A model generated the notes under the pieces. That model searched no databases. It saw only the letters and a list, made by a program, of their open reading frames with translations, and was not told the origin of the DNA. This document shows positions 40,600 through 50,277 of a stretch of 64,000 bases of DNA, one piece after another. Each line of letters starts with the position of its first letter. The first letter of the stretch is position 1. Position numbers and translations under genes: made by a program. Source of the stretch: Leifsonia shinshuensis (GTDB taxonomy: Bacteria; Actinomycetota; Actinomycetes; Actinomycetales; Microbacteriaceae); NCBI RefSeq assembly GCF_014217625.1, contig NZ_CP043641.1:1488001-1552000 (forward strand). Reading direction: 5' to 3'.

Positions 40600-42234
40600 T
40601 CACTTCTGGGTGGTACCACCGCCCAGGATCGTGTCGATCTCGTCCTGGGTGAGCGGGGCCCAGGGGGACGAGTCGGGGTTCGCGCTGGCGGCCTCCGGGC
40701 TGTCGCCCTTCGTCCACCACTTCGCCTCGAACGGCACGCCGTCGAACAGGATGCGGGCGCCCTTCTGGTACGCGGTCTCGCCGGCCCAGTCCGGGTACGT
40801 GCCCGGCGGGAGGGTCGGCTGCGGGATCGGGGTCTCGCCCGGCAGCACCGGTCCGACCAGGTCCCACGGGGTCTCCCACGCGTTGAGCACGGGGTTGTCC
40901 GGGACGTCGCCCTTCGTCCACCACTTGGCCTGGTACACGTTGTGGTGCCAGGTGACCTTCGTGCCCTTCAGGTACGAGTTGCTCGCGGTCCAGATCGGGT
41001 ACGGCGAGTGCGCAGGGTCATCCGTCGCGGCGGCGGAGGTGGGCTCGGCCGTGGTGACGGCGCCCTCCCCCAGCGCGATGCGGCCGTCGAAGCCCTTCGA
41101 CAGGAGGCCGGCGAAGGTCTGCTTGCCCTGGTTCACGCCGCTGCACGCGTCCGACACCACGCTGGTGTCCACGTAGTTCGAGCCGCAGGTCTTGTCGCGG
41201 TTCGCCGACCACATCGACATCCGGCCGATGCCCGTCGAGACCGCCCAGGCGTTCAGCGTCTTCGCGTCGGCGAGGCCGAACACCTGGCCCTCGTCGTCGT
41301 TCTGGCCGATCATCGGGGTCGCGCCGATCTTCGCCCACAGGCTCGGGTCGGACTGGTGCGTCCCCGCCCGGTCGTACAGCACGCCGAGCTGCTTCTGCGC
41401 CGCGGTCAGCGCGGCCTCGGAGGTCGCGGCCATCGACTTCGCCGCATCCTTCGCGGTTCCGTAGTCCATCGTCATCAGGTTGACGCCGGCGAGGTCGACC
41501 TTCGCCTTCAGCATGGCCGCGACGGCGTTGGTGCCGTCAACGGTCAGGCCGGTCGGCGCGACGGGCAGCGTCAGCCAGACGGCGAGGCTCTTGCCTGCGG
41601 CGCGGCGCTCCTGCTGGAGGTCGTGGATGGCGGTCGCCCGGCGAGCCGCGGCGTCCGCGTTCACGAGGCCGTCGCCCTCCAGGTCGAGGTCGACGGTGCC
41701 GACCTTGTACCGGTCGACGACCGCCGCGTACGCGTTCTTCAGCGACGTGGTGTCGGTGCAGCCGACCGCGAGCTCTTCGTTCCGCTGACCGCCGAACGAC
41801 ACCGCCACGGTGCCGCCCTGCTGCTGCAGGCGGGCGATCCGGCGGTCCAGGTCGAGCGAGCCGCGCGCCTGGTCCATCGTGTACGCGCCGCCCCAGGAGG
41901 GCGTGCACGGGTTGGTCTGGTCGGACACGATGAACGACAGCACGGCGTCCTTGGTGGAGGTCGTGCCCAGGTTCTCGAACGCGAACTTCGGGGTCGCGGT
42001 CACGTCCACGAAGGAGGCGAACCACGGCTTGACGTCCACCGAGGCGCGGGCGCTCCACCACTGGAAGCCGACCACGCCGGCCGAGGCGACGACCACGGCG
42101 ACGAGGGCGGCGCCGATCACGCGCAACGGGGACAGGCGGCGGCCGGAGTCCGACTCCGGGGCCTGCAGCCGGTCCGTGGCGGAGGCCTGCGAGGCGGCGG
42201 CGGCCGCGGCGGCCTTCTTGTCCTTCCGGGACAT
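40600..42234 (-). CDS. GH18-like chitinase with two C-terminal carbohydrate-binding modules
   Basis: 544-aa exported glycoside hydrolase. A basic cytoplasmic start and one membrane helix (LRVIGAALVAVVVASAGVVGF, about 37-57) anchor or export it. The GH18-like barrel carries GGTVAVSFGG and the catalytic VGTVDLDLEGDGL: the D-x-D-x-E triad is present, while the usual first Asp of D-G-x-D-x-D-x-E is Gly. Two ChtBD3/CBM5/12-like modules follow (YPIWTASNSYLKGTKVTWHH...AKWWTKGD and YPDWAGETAYQKGARILFDG...AKWWTKGD). Its ATG overlaps the glycosyltransferase stop. It probably trims or binds the polymer that enzyme makes. Confidence 0.88.
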   Translation of the reverse strand: MSRKDKKAAAAAAASQASATDRLQAPESDSGRRLSPLRVIGAALVAVVVASAGVVGFQWWSARASVDVKPWFASFVDVTATPKFAFENLGTTSTKDAVLSFIVSDQTNPCTPSWGGAYTMDQARGSLDLDRRIARLQQQGGTVAVSFGGQRNEELAVGCTDTTSLKNAYAAVVDRYKVGTVDLDLEGDGLVNADAAARRATAIHDLQQERRAAGKSLAVWLTLPVAPTGLTVDGTNAVAAMLKAKVDLAGVNLMTMDYGTAKDAAKSMAATSEAALTAAQKQLGVLYDRAGTHQSDPSLWAKIGATPMIGQNDDEGQVFGLADAKTLNAWAVSTGIGRMSMWSANRDKTCGSNYVDTSVVSDACSGVNQGKQTFAGLLSKGFDGRIALGEGAVTTAEPTSAAATDDPAHSPYPIWTASNSYLKGTKVTWHHNVYQAKWWTKGDVPDNPVLNAWETPWDLVGPVLPGETPIPQPTLPPGTYPDWAGETAYQKGARILFDGVPFEAKWWTKGDSPEAASANPDSSPWAPLTQDEIDTILGGGTTQK

Positions 42235-44561
42235 CAGGCGGCCTGCCTCTCGCCGTCGACCGCCGGAGCGTCCGGAGCAGCGGGAGCGTCATCCCGCACC
42301 GCCGTGCGCTCGAAGTGCGGCACATCCCCGCCGGCGTGCCCGTGGTACAGCACCGAGCGCCAGTCGATCGACTCGGTGACCGGAGCGGACGCCGGGGCGG
42401 AGCGCTTGCGCTTCTTCTCGACGTAGAGCGGCTTGGTCAGGCCGAGGAAGATGTCCACGATCGTGTTCCAGATGCCGATGTAGGCGACGAGCGACCAGAT
42501 CGCCAGGGTCGCGTTGAACGCGGCGAACGCGGCGTTGCCCCAGTTGTGCGCGTTCCAGTCCCGCCACAGCGTGAACAGCGAGAACGCGATGATCGCGAGC
42601 GGCGCGATCACGTACAGCAGCGGGGACGCGGTGCGGTTCTTGACCTTCGGCGTGCGGGCGAACGGGATCTTCTTGCCGGTCAGCGACTGCTGGATCGACT
42701 TGAGCACACCCGCCAGGTTCACCGGCAGCAGGATCAGGTTGAAGCCGTAGATCCGGAAGATGTCGGTGGCCTTGTAGCCGGCGTAGCGGAGGTCGCTTGC
42801 CTGGCTGATGAAGTACGGCAGCGCGGCCAGCAGCACCATCGGGCTGAGCAGCCGGCCGTCGTACGGGTACGCCAGCAGGAACACCAGGCCGAAGCTCGCC
42901 CAGCAGATGGAGGCCATGTAGTTGACCCGGAGCAGCAGCTCGATCCGCGAGACGGTCTCGCCGCGGCGCTTGCGCTCACGGACCTGCTTCCACAGCTTCG
43001 GCAGGATCAGGAGGCCGCCGTTCGCCCACCGGCGACGCTGGACGATCAGCGAGCCGAAGTCCGGCGGGGTGGCCGAGTAGCTGAGCCGCTCCGGGTAGTT
43101 CACGAGCGTCCAGCCGTGGGTGCCGAGGTCGATGCTCGACTCGGTGTCCTCGATGACGGTGCGGTCCTGGATGTACCGGCGCACCTCGAAGCCGCCGACC
43201 CACTCGGTCTCGACGATGTCCTCCAGCGCGCGCTTGCGGATGACCGCGTTCGCACCGACCCAGAACGTCGCTCCGTAGAAGCTCTTGCCCTGGTGGAGGA
43301 TGTGCTGGATGTCGGTCGTCGCGCCGGCGAGGCGCTCGATGCGGGTGCCCGCGCCGCGGAACGACGAGTACGGGGTCTGCGTCACGGCGACGCGCGCGTT
43401 GTCCGGCTGCTGCAGGAAGTAGGTCAGCCGCAGGCAGTACTCGCGCAGCAGGATGGAGTCGGCGTCCAGGGTCAGCAGGAAGTCGCTGTCCGGGATCTCG
43501 ATGTCGCCGGGCCGGCGGGAGCCCGCGGGCACGGCGTTCAGGATCGGGCCGTCCGGCGTCTCCTCGACGCGGTAGGTGCCGCCCATCAGGCCGATGTAGG
43601 CGTTGAGGTTCATCGCCTTGTTCGCCTCGTGGGAGAGGGACGCCCACTTCTTGCGCTCGAAGATCATCAGCTCGGCGTCGAAGGTCCACGCCAGGCGGCG
43701 GTAGAGCTGGGCCACGCGCTCGGAGGTGAGCGCGGCGCCCTCGCCGACGGCGGCCGTCACGGCCTCCGCGGTCAGGGCCAGCTCGTCGCCGAGGGCGCGG
43801 AGCACTTGGTCGGCGAAGAAGACGTCCACGTGGTCGTCGATCCCGTGCGCGTCGGCCTGGGCGTACAGCCACTCGGCCGCCCAGCGGTAGTGGTCGGCCA
43901 GCTCCAGCGCGTCCTCGTCGGAGACGAAGGCGCGCTCGTCGCCCAGCTCGAAGCGCAGCAGCGCGTCCGTGAAGCGGAACCGCGGCTCGGCGAGCTGCCC
44001 GGTGATGCTGTCCGCGAGTGCACGAGTGGCGTTCAGCCGCTCGGCCGTGGCCGGGTCGGTCGGGTTCGGGTTGTCGTCGACCAGCAGCACGACGCGCATG
44101 GAGGGGAACTCCTGCAGCGCTGCCGAGAGCAGCGTCATCCGCACGACCTCCGGCTCCTCCGCGTAGGAGGGCACGAGCACCGTGATGGACGGCTGGTGCT
44201 GGGCGAAGTGGCGGTCGAGCTCGGCGCGCGGGACGCGCACGTGCTTCTGGAAGCGCTGCAGCGCGCCCTGCCGGGCGACCAGGTACATCAGCGCGGAGAA
44301 GGTGAGGAAGGTGACGACGACCGTGTAGCCGATCGCCTCCATCGTGAAGCGGAAGTCCTGCGTGCCGAGCACGAGGAACTGGCGGATGATCGTGGTGACG
44401 ACGTAGATCGCCCAGAACACGATGGTCGCGACGATGGCGACGCGGCTCCAGGTGATCTTCCGGTCCGAGGGCTTCGGGTGGACCGTGGGCAGTGGTTCGG
44501 TGCGGCGCTCGGCGCCCCACTGTCGTTTCCGGGCAGGCGAATATGTACTTGTAGAACTCAT
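42234..44561 (-). CDS. Processive family 2 glycosyltransferase (cellulose/chitin synthase-like)
   Basis: 775-aa membrane glycosyltransferase. Two N-terminal helices (about 40-64 and 82-102) precede the GT2 domain: ITVLVPSYAEE, VVLLVDDNPNP, the nucleotide-sugar DxD in LLTLDADSILLREY, acceptor-site IEDTES and product-site QRRRWANGG. At least five C-terminal helices form the export channel, followed by a charged tail. An unusual insertion of about 180 residues separates the first DD motif from DADS. ATG 44561 is preceded by GAGGACGC, not close. It is co-operonic with the GH18 gene, so an N-acetylhexosamine or beta-glucan exopolysaccharide is likely. Confidence 0.88.
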   Translation of the reverse strand: MSSTSTYSPARKRQWGAERRTEPLPTVHPKPSDRKITWSRVAIVATIVFWAIYVVTTIIRQFLVLGTQDFRFTMEAIGYTVVVTFLTFSALMYLVARQGALQRFQKHVRVPRAELDRHFAQHQPSITVLVPSYAEEPEVVRMTLLSAALQEFPSMRVVLLVDDNPNPTDPATAERLNATRALADSITGQLAEPRFRFTDALLRFELGDERAFVSDEDALELADHYRWAAEWLYAQADAHGIDDHVDVFFADQVLRALGDELALTAEAVTAAVGEGAALTSERVAQLYRRLAWTFDAELMIFERKKWASLSHEANKAMNLNAYIGLMGGTYRVEETPDGPILNAVPAGSRRPGDIEIPDSDFLLTLDADSILLREYCLRLTYFLQQPDNARVAVTQTPYSSFRGAGTRIERLAGATTDIQHILHQGKSFYGATFWVGANAVIRKRALEDIVETEWVGGFEVRRYIQDRTVIEDTESSIDLGTHGWTLVNYPERLSYSATPPDFGSLIVQRRRWANGGLLILPKLWKQVRERKRRGETVSRIELLLRVNYMASICWASFGLVFLLAYPYDGRLLSPMVLLAALPYFISQASDLRYAGYKATDIFRIYGFNLILLPVNLAGVLKSIQQSLTGKKIPFARTPKVKNRTASPLLYVIAPLAIIAFSLFTLWRDWNAHNWGNAAFAAFNATLAIWSLVAYIGIWNTIVDIFLGLTKPLYVEKKRKRSAPASAPVTESIDWRSVLYHGHAGGDVPHFERTAVRDDAPAAPDAPAVDGERQAA

Positions 44562-44654
44562 TTTCGGGTATGCGTCCTCGATGACGAGAGCCTGCGCCTT
44601 CGGGTAGCGCAGTCGGGTAGCTCTCTCAGAGGTCCACATTAGTGAGGACAGACC

Positions 44655-44718
44655 GGGGTACAAATACCCCCAACCGGGTCGCCCCCTCATTGGGGGTGAC
44701 GTGAACCTGTCCGTTCAC
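44655..44718. promoter_or_regulatory. Palindrome cluster between Der and the glycosyltransferase gene
   Basis: GGGGTA-CAAA-TACCCC (44655-44670), a CCCCC-N5-GGGGG stem (near 44682-44696) and GTGAAC-N6-GTTCAC (44701-44718) follow each other. The last two can terminate the der transcript; the first looks more like an operator for the glycosyltransferase gene. The leader also repeats TACCCGA three times before the ATG. Confidence 0.45.
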
Positions 44719-44758
44719 CTTCACCCCCGGCGCGCCGGCTTGACGCGCGACGCTCGGA

Positions 44759-46264
44759 TCAGCGCTTGCGCTTCTCGCGCACGCGCATGTTGAGCACGAT
44801 CGGGCTGCCCTCGAAGCCGTACACCTCGCGGAGCCGGCGGATGATGTAGCGCCGGTAGCCCGGGTCGAGGAAGCCCGTGGTGAACGCCACGAATGTCGGC
44901 GGACGGCTGCTCGCCTGCGTGCCGAACAGGATGCGCGGCTGCTTGCCGCCGCGGACCGGGTGCGGATGCGCCGCGGTGAGCTCGGCGAGGAAGGCGTTGA
45001 ACTTGCCGGTCGGGATGCGGGTGTCCCACGACTCCAGCGCCAGCTCGAGCGCGGGCACCAGCTTCTCCAGGTGGCGGCCGGTGCGCGCCGAGATGTTGAC
45101 GCGCGGCGCCCAGGAGACGTGCGCGAGGTCCTGCTCGATCTCGCGCTCCAGGTAGCGGCGGCGGTCGTCGTCGAGGAGGTCCCACTTGTTGAAGGCCAGC
45201 ACGAGCGCGCGGCCGGACTCCAGCACCAGGTCGATGATGCGGACGTCCTGCTCGCTGATCGGCTCGGACACGTCGAGCACGACGACGGCGACCTCCGCCT
45301 TCTCCAGCGCGGTGGAGGTGCGCAGCGAGGCGTAGAAGTCGGCGCCCTGCTGCAGGTGCACGCGGCGGCGGATGCCGGCGGTGTCGACGAAGCGCCAGAC
45401 CTTGCCGCCCAGCTCGACCTGCTCGTCCACCGGGTCGCGGGTGGTGCCGGCGAGCTCGTTGACGACCACGCGCTCCTCCCCCGCCGCCTTGTTCAGCAGC
45501 GAGGACTTCCCGACGTTCGGGCGGCCGACGATGGCCACGCGCCGCGGGCCGCCGACCTCCTGCTTGGCGACCTTGGAGACCTCGGGCAGCGCCTTCAGGA
45601 TCTCGTCCAGCAGGTCGGCCACGCCGCGGCCGTGCAGTGCGGAGACCGGCCACGGCTCGCCGAGGCCCAGCGACCACAGCTCGGTCGCGTAGGGCTCCTG
45701 GCGGGCGTCGTCCACCTTGTTGGCGGCGAGGAACACCGGCTTCTTCGTCTTGCGGAGCAGCCGGACCACGTGCTCGTCGGTGGAGGTCGCGCCCACGGTC
45801 GCGTCCACGACGAACAGCACCGCGTCGGCGAGGTCGATCGCGACCTCCGCCTGCGCGGCGACAGAGGCGTCGATGCCGCGGGCGTCGGGCTCCCAGCCGC
45901 CGGTGTCCACGATCGTGAACCGGCGGCCGTTCCACTCCGCCTGGTACGAGACGCGGTCGCGCGTGACGCCGGGGGTGTCCTCCACGACGGCCTCGCGGCG
46001 GCCCAGGATGCGGTTGACGAGCGCCGACTTGCCGACGTTCGGGCGGCCGACGATGGCCAGCACCGGCAGCGCGGGCAGGTAGGTGATCGCGTCGGGGTCC
46101 TCGGTGACCGTCCCGAGGAGATCGAGGTCGGTGTCGTCGAGCTCGTACTCCTCCAGACCGCTGCGGAGGGCGGCGGCGCGCTGCACCGCGAGGTTCTCGT
46201 CCAGGCCGGCGAGGCGCTCGACCAGGTCGTCGGCGCCTACAGGCTCGTTCTCGATGTCAGACAT
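44759..46264 (-). CDS. der: Ribosome biogenesis GTPase Der (EngA)
   Basis: 501-aa tandem GTPase that assists 50S subunit assembly. Two G domains are seen: P-loops [12 protein letters not shown] (about 72-83) and [12 protein letters not shown] (about 247-258), [11 protein letters not shown] and [14 protein letters not shown] switch regions, NKVD and NKWD base-recognition motifs, then the C-terminal KH-like domain ending MRVREKRKR. An N-terminal extension of about 66 acidic residues is normal for actinobacteria. ATG 46264 overlaps the cmk stop by 8 nt, giving the usual cmk-der pair. Confidence 0.97.
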   Translation of the reverse strand: MSDIENEPVGADDLVERLAGLDENLAVQRAAALRSGLEEYELDDTDLDLLGTVTEDPDAITYLPALPVLAIVGRPNVGKSALVNRILGRREAVVEDTPGVTRDRVSYQAEWNGRRFTIVDTGGWEPDARGIDASVAAQAEVAIDLADAVLFVVDATVGATSTDEHVVRLLRKTKKPVFLAANKVDDARQEPYATELWSLGLGEPWPVSALHGRGVADLLDEILKALPEVSKVAKQEVGGPRRVAIVGRPNVGKSSLLNKAAGEERVVVNELAGTTRDPVDEQVELGGKVWRFVDTAGIRRRVHLQQGADFYASLRTSTALEKAEVAVVVLDVSEPISEQDVRIIDLVLESGRALVLAFNKWDLLDDDRRRYLEREIEQDLAHVSWAPRVNISARTGRHLEKLVPALELALESWDTRIPTGKFNAFLAELTAAHPHPVRGGKQPRILFGTQASSRPPTFVAFTTGFLDPGYRRYIIRRLREVYGFEGSPIVLNMRVREKRKR

Positions 46265-46976
46265 GGGTCTCTTTCTGTACGACCGCGATGACCGCGTCGA
46301 CGGTCTGGTCGAAGTCGAGGTCGGTGGAGTCGACGGTGGTCACGCCGTCTGCGGCGTTCATGAAGTCCACGACCCGGGAGTCGGCCGCGTCTCGTCTGCG
46401 GAGGGCCTCACCGACGTGGGCGGCGGAATGGCCGGTCAGCTCGGCAGAACGCCTCGCCATTCTAACCTCTTCGTCGGCGGTGAGCAGGATGCGCACCGGG
46501 GCATCGGGGCAGACCACGGTCGTGATGTCGCGGCCCTCGACCACGATGCCGCGCTTCTCGCCGTGCGCGATGATCGACCGGAACAGTCCGGTCAGGAACG
46601 CGCGCACCTCCGGCACCCGCGCGATCGCGCTGACCACGGCGGTGACCTCCGGCTCGCGGATCGCGTCGGTGACGTCGTGGTCGCCGACGAACACGTGGTA
46701 CGTGTCCGGGTCGGTTCCGATCCGGTAGTCGAAGTCCGGGAGCGCGTCGATCACGGCGGCGGAGTCGGTGGGGTCGAGGCGGCGCTGGACGACGAACCAG
46801 CTGAGCGCGCGGTAGGCGGCGCCGGTGTCGAGGTACGACCAGCCGAGCGTGCGGGCGGCCGCCTTCGAGACGGACGACTTGCCGCTGCCGGCGGGCCCGT
46901 CGACGGCGACGACGATCGGGAGGCCCGCAGCCTCGGTTCGGTCGGCGGTGTCGGTGGGGTCGGTGGGGTCGGTCAT
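46257..46976 (-). CDS. cmk: Cytidylate kinase
   Basis: 239-aa kinase phosphorylating CMP/dCMP with ATP. P-loop [16 protein letters not shown] is at about 22-37; [11 protein letters not shown], the CMP-binding insert and [20 protein letters not shown] are all present, as is the LID arginine region [11 protein letters not shown] short repetitive N-terminus ([14 protein letters not shown]) is encoded by a GGTGGGGTC-type repeat. Coupled upstream to tyrA (ATGA) and downstream to der. Confidence 0.96.
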   Translation of the reverse strand: MTDPTDPTDTADRTEAAGLPIVVAVDGPAGSGKSSVSKAAARTLGWSYLDTGAAYRALSWFVVQRRLDPTDSAAVIDALPDFDYRIGTDPDTYHVFVGDHDVTDAIREPEVTAVVSAIARVPEVRAFLTGLFRSIIAHGEKRGIVVEGRDITTVVCPDAPVRILLTADEEVRMARRSAELTGHSAAHVGEALRRRDAADSRVVDFMNAADGVTTVDSTDLDFDQTVDAVIAVVQKETHV

Positions 46977-48061
46977 CCGGCGATCCTCCAGCCACGGTCG
47001 GTCAGGTCGGTCACGGTGCGCTGCCACACCTCGGGGAGCACGGCGATCTCCGCCAGGCCGAAGGCGGCGCCGGGCGAGTGCTCCAGGCGCAGGTCCTCCA
47101 GGTTCACGTCCAGGTCGCCGAGCTCGGCGAGGAGGCGCGCCAGCTCGCCCGGCCGGTCGTCCACCATGACGACGAGGCTGGAGAACCGCTTGTCCTGGCC
47201 GTGCTTGCCCGGAAGCCGGGAGACGCCGAGGTTGCCGCCGGCGATCTCCTCCGCGATGGTGCGGCGGGAGCCGGCGGCGTCGACGTCGTCGAGGGCGGCG
47301 AGCACCCGGTCGAGGTCGTCGCGGTAGGCGCGCAGGATCGCCACGATCGCGGGCGCGTTGGCGCCGAGGATCTGCACCCACAGCTCCGGCTCGCTTCCGG
47401 CGATGCGCGTCACGTCGCGGACGCCCTGCCCGGCGAGGCCGAGCGCGGCGTCGGTGGAGGCCGCGAGCCGCTTCGCCATGAGCGAGGAGACGATCTGGGG
47501 CGTGTGCGAGACGAGCGCGACGGCGGCGTCGTGGTCGTCGGCCGCCATCTCGACGGGCGTGGCGCCGAGGTCGAGGATGAGCGCCTCCACGAGGTTGACG
47601 GACGCGCGCGCGTTCTCGGGGCGCGCGGCGACCACCCACGGGCGGCCGATGAACAGGTCGGCGCGCGCGGCGCTGGGACCGCCGCGCTCGCGCCCGGCGA
47701 GGGGGTGCGAGCCGACGTAGCGGGAGAGGTCGATTCCGGCCTCCACGAGCTCGGCGAGCGGCTGGCCCTTGACGCTCGCGACGTCGGTGACGACCGCGGC
47801 GGGATGGGCGGCCAGCTCGTCGGCGACGACGCGCGACACCAGGTCGGGCGGCACCGCCACCACGATGAGCGCGGGCTCCACGGCCCCGTCGTCCGGTCGC
47901 CCGGCGCCGTAGTCGGCGGCGAGGCGCAGATGGGCGGGAGAGGCGTCGGCGAGCAGCACGTCCACGCCGCGGGCGCGCAGCCCGAGCCCGACGGACGCCC
48001 CGAGCAGCCCCGCGCCGACCACGCGGACGGGTCCGGCGAGGCGGGAGGCGGAATCAGTCAC
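46973..48061 (-). CDS. tyrA: Prephenate dehydrogenase
   Basis: 362-aa enzyme of tyrosine synthesis, converting prephenate to 4-hydroxyphenylpyruvate with NAD(P)+. Rossmann motif [21 protein letters not shown] is at about 12-32, [17 protein letters not shown] and [21 protein letters not shown] carry the catalytic His region. The C-terminus (about 290-362; [20 protein letters not shown]) is an ACT domain for feedback control. It heads the tyrA-cmk-der unit downstream of rluB. Confidence 0.94.
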   Translation of the reverse strand: MTDSASRLAGPVRVVGAGLLGASVGLGLRARGVDVLLADASPAHLRLAADYGAGRPDDGAVEPALIVVAVPPDLVSRVVADELAAHPAAVVTDVASVKGQPLAELVEAGIDLSRYVGSHPLAGRERGGPSAARADLFIGRPWVVAARPENARASVNLVEALILDLGATPVEMAADDHDAAVALVSHTPQIVSSLMAKRLAASTDAALGLAGQGVRDVTRIAGSEPELWVQILGANAPAIVAILRAYRDDLDRVLAALDDVDAAGSRRTIAEEIAGGNLGVSRLPGKHGQDKRFSSLVVMVDDRPGELARLLAELGDLDVNLEDLRLEHSPGAAFGLAEIAVLPEVWQRTVTDLTDRGWRIAG

Positions 48062-48091
48062 GGAACAACCTTAGTCGGGGCGGAAACGCGC

Positions 48092-48856
48092 CTACCGCCG
48101 CGAGATCGTGAGCAGAGCGCCCAGTTCGTCCTTGGTCAGGTCGCGCATCGCGCCGACCTTCAGCGTGCCCAGATGCAGCGGCCCGAACTGGCGGCGCACC
48201 AGCTCGATCACCGGATGCCCGACCTCCGCCATCATGCGGCGGACGATGCGGTTGCGGCCCGAGTGCAGCGTGAGCTCCACGAGGCTGTCGCCCCCACCCG
48301 AGCGCGACTGCAGCAGCCGTGCCTTGTCGGCGGCGATCGGGCCGTCCTCCAGTTCGACGCCCTTGGTCAACCGTGCGATCGTCTGCGGGGTGACCGCGCC
48401 GCGGACGCGGGCGATGTAGGTCTTGGTCACGCCGAAGCTGGGGTGCGCGAGCACGTGGGCGAGCTCGCCGTCGTTCGTCAGGATCAGGAGGCCGGAGGTC
48501 TCGGCGTCCAGGCGGCCGACGTTGAACAGCCGCTCGGGGTAGTCCGCAGTGAAGCGCGACAGGTCGGGGCGGCCCTGCTCGTCGCGCATCGAGCTCACCA
48601 CGCCGACAGGCTTGTTGAGCATCACGTAGCGGCGGGACGTGTCGAGCTGGACCGCGGTGCCGTCGACGGCCACGCGGTCGGTCGCGGGATCGACGCGGCG
48701 GCCGAGCTCGGTGACGACCTGGCCGTTCACCGTGACGCGGCCGGCGACGATCAGGTCCTCCGACACCCGGCGGGAGGCCACACCGGCCGCAGCCATGACC
48801 TTCTGGAGGCGCTCGCCCTGCGCGGAGGCGTCTCCGTTCGCACGGTCACCGGACAT
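48092..48856 (-). CDS. rluB: rRNA pseudouridine synthase (RluB/RsuA family)
   Basis: 254-aa pseudouridine synthase acting on rRNA. An S4 RNA-binding domain (about 14-60, GERLQKVMAAAGVASRRVSEDL) precedes the catalytic domain with GRLDAETSGLLILTNDGELA, in which the Asp is the nucleophile. The C-terminal LTLHSGRNRIVRRMMAEVGHPV is typical. ATG 48856 overlaps the scpB stop by 11 nt, part of the conserved parA-scpA-scpB-rluB order. Confidence 0.94.
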   Translation of the reverse strand: MSGDRANGDASAQGERLQKVMAAAGVASRRVSEDLIVAGRVTVNGQVVTELGRRVDPATDRVAVDGTAVQLDTSRRYVMLNKPVGVVSSMRDEQGRPDLSRFTADYPERLFNVGRLDAETSGLLILTNDGELAHVLAHPSFGVTKTYIARVRGAVTPQTIARLTKGVELEDGPIAADKARLLQSRSGGGDSLVELTLHSGRNRIVRRMMAEVGHPVIELVRRQFGPLHLGTLKVGAMRDLTKDELGALLTISRR

Positions 48857-49460
48857 CGTCGAAACCTTCCGCTCCGTCCGCCAGCAGCGGCGAGATCTTC
48901 GGCAGCTCCTCGATCGAGTTGATGCCGAGCTGGGTGAGCAGCAGGTCGGTGGTGCCGTAGTTGATCGCGCCCGTCTCGCTGTCCGTGAACAGCTCGGTGA
49001 TCAGGCCCCGGCCAAGGAGCGTGCGCACCACGGAGTCCACGTTGACGGCGCGGATGGAGGCGATCGCACCGCGGCTGATCGGCTGCTTGTACGCGATCAC
49101 CGCCAGGCTCTCCAGCGCCGCCTGCGACAGCCGGGTGGGGTTCTGCTGGAGGACGTAGCCCGACACGACGGCGTCGAACTCCGGCCGGACGTAGACGCGC
49201 CAGCCGCCGCCGACCTCCCGCAGCTCGAAACCGCGGCGGACGCCCGGCGTACCGTCGGACCCCGCCACGCCGTCGAAGTCGGCCACCAGCGCGTCGACCG
49301 CCGCGCGGACGCGCTTGACCGGCGCGCCGACCGCGGTCGCGAGGGTGACGAGGCTCATCGGCTCGTCGGCGACCATGAGGATGGCCTCCAGCGCGCGCTC
49401 GATCTGCGCGTCCTCGACCGCCGCCGGCTCGGTCTCCAGCTCGGTTCCGTCAACCGTCAT
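48846..49460 (-). CDS. scpB: Segregation and condensation protein B
   Basis: 204-aa ScpB, a winged-helix subunit that with ScpA and SMC forms the bacterial condensin. Two winged helices are recognisable (QIERALEAILMVADEPMSLV and YVLQQNPTRLSQAALESLAVIAYKQPISR, then GAINYGTTDLLLTQLGINS). It overlaps scpA by 11 nt and rluB by 11 nt. Confidence 0.95.
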   Translation of the reverse strand: MTVDGTELETEPAAVEDAQIERALEAILMVADEPMSLVTLATAVGAPVKRVRAAVDALVADFDGVAGSDGTPGVRRGFELREVGGGWRVYVRPEFDAVVSGYVLQQNPTRLSQAALESLAVIAYKQPISRGAIASIRAVNVDSVVRTLLGRGLITELFTDSETGAINYGTTDLLLTQLGINSIEELPKISPLLADGAEGFDDVR

Positions 49461-50277
49461 AATCCGCTCCCAGGTTCGACAGGTTCTCCTCCGACCAGTG
49501 CTCGGCCGTCCAGCGCAGCGTCAGCTCGCCCAGCGGCTCCAGCTGCTCGAACGCGATCGCCGCGTGCCGGTACAGCTCCAGCACGGCGAGGAACCGGGCG
49601 ATCACGACGCCCTTCTGCTCGGCGCCGGCCACCAGCTGCCGGAACGACAGCGGCTCGCCCGCACGCAGCATCCCGACCACCACGGCGGCCTGCTCGCGGA
49701 TGCTGACCAGTGGCGCGTGCAGGTGGTCGAGGCCGACGACGGGGATCTCGCGCGGCGTCATCGCCAGCGTCGCGAGCGCCGCGAAGTCCTCCGCGGTCAG
49801 CGTCCAGACCAGCTCGGGCGTGCGCTGCCGGTACTTGTCCTCCAGCCGCACCGTGCGCGCGTGCCGGGAGCTCTCGGCGTCGAGCCGCGACGCGAACCAC
49901 GCCGACGCCTCCTTGAACGCCCGGTACTGCAGCAGCCGCGCGAACAGCAGGTCGCGCGCCTCCAGCAGCGCGACGTCCTCTGCGTCGACCAGCTCGCCCT
50001 GCGGCAGGAGCCCGGCGATCTTGAGGTCCAGGAGCGTCGCGGCCACCAGCAGGAACTCGCTCGCCTCGTCCAGGCTCTCGTCGGCGTCGAGCCGGCGCAG
50101 GTAGGCGATGAACTCGTCCGTGACCCGGCTCAGCGAGATCTCGGTGATGTCCAGCTCGTGCTTGGAGATCAGCGACAGCAGGAGGTCGAACGGCCCCTCG
50201 AACTGGCCGACCGCGACGCGGAAGCCGCCCTCGCCGGCGGTGTCCTGTTCCTGCGGCGCCTCAGGCGACGGCGCCAC
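49450..50277 (-). CDS. scpA: Segregation and condensation protein A
   Basis: 275-aa ScpA kleisin. The N-terminal helical block FEGPFDLLLSLISKHELDITEISLSRVTDEF (SMC head/neck binding) and the C-terminal winged helix (VIARFLAVLELYRHAAIAFEQ) bracket the ScpB-binding middle. GTG 50277 overlaps the ParA gene by 17 nt. Works in chromosome condensation and segregation. Confidence 0.95.
   Translation of the reverse strand: MAPSPEAPQEQDTAGEGGFRVAVGQFEGPFDLLLSLISKHELDITEISLSRVTDEFIAYLRRLDADESLDEASEFLLVAATLLDLKIAGLLPQGELVDAEDVALLEARDLLFARLLQYRAFKEASAWFASRLDAESSRHARTVRLEDKYRQRTPELVWTLTAEDFAALATLAMTPREIPVVGLDHLHAPLVSIREQAAVVVGMLRAGEPLSFRQLVAGAEQKGVVIARFLAVLELYRHAAIAFEQLEPLGELTLRWTAEHWSEENLSNLGADYDG

Noticed and set aside
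46920..46975. GGTCGGTGGGGTC direct repeats as a regulatory repeat
   Set aside because: They encode the low-complexity [14 protein letters not shown] start of cytidylate kinase.
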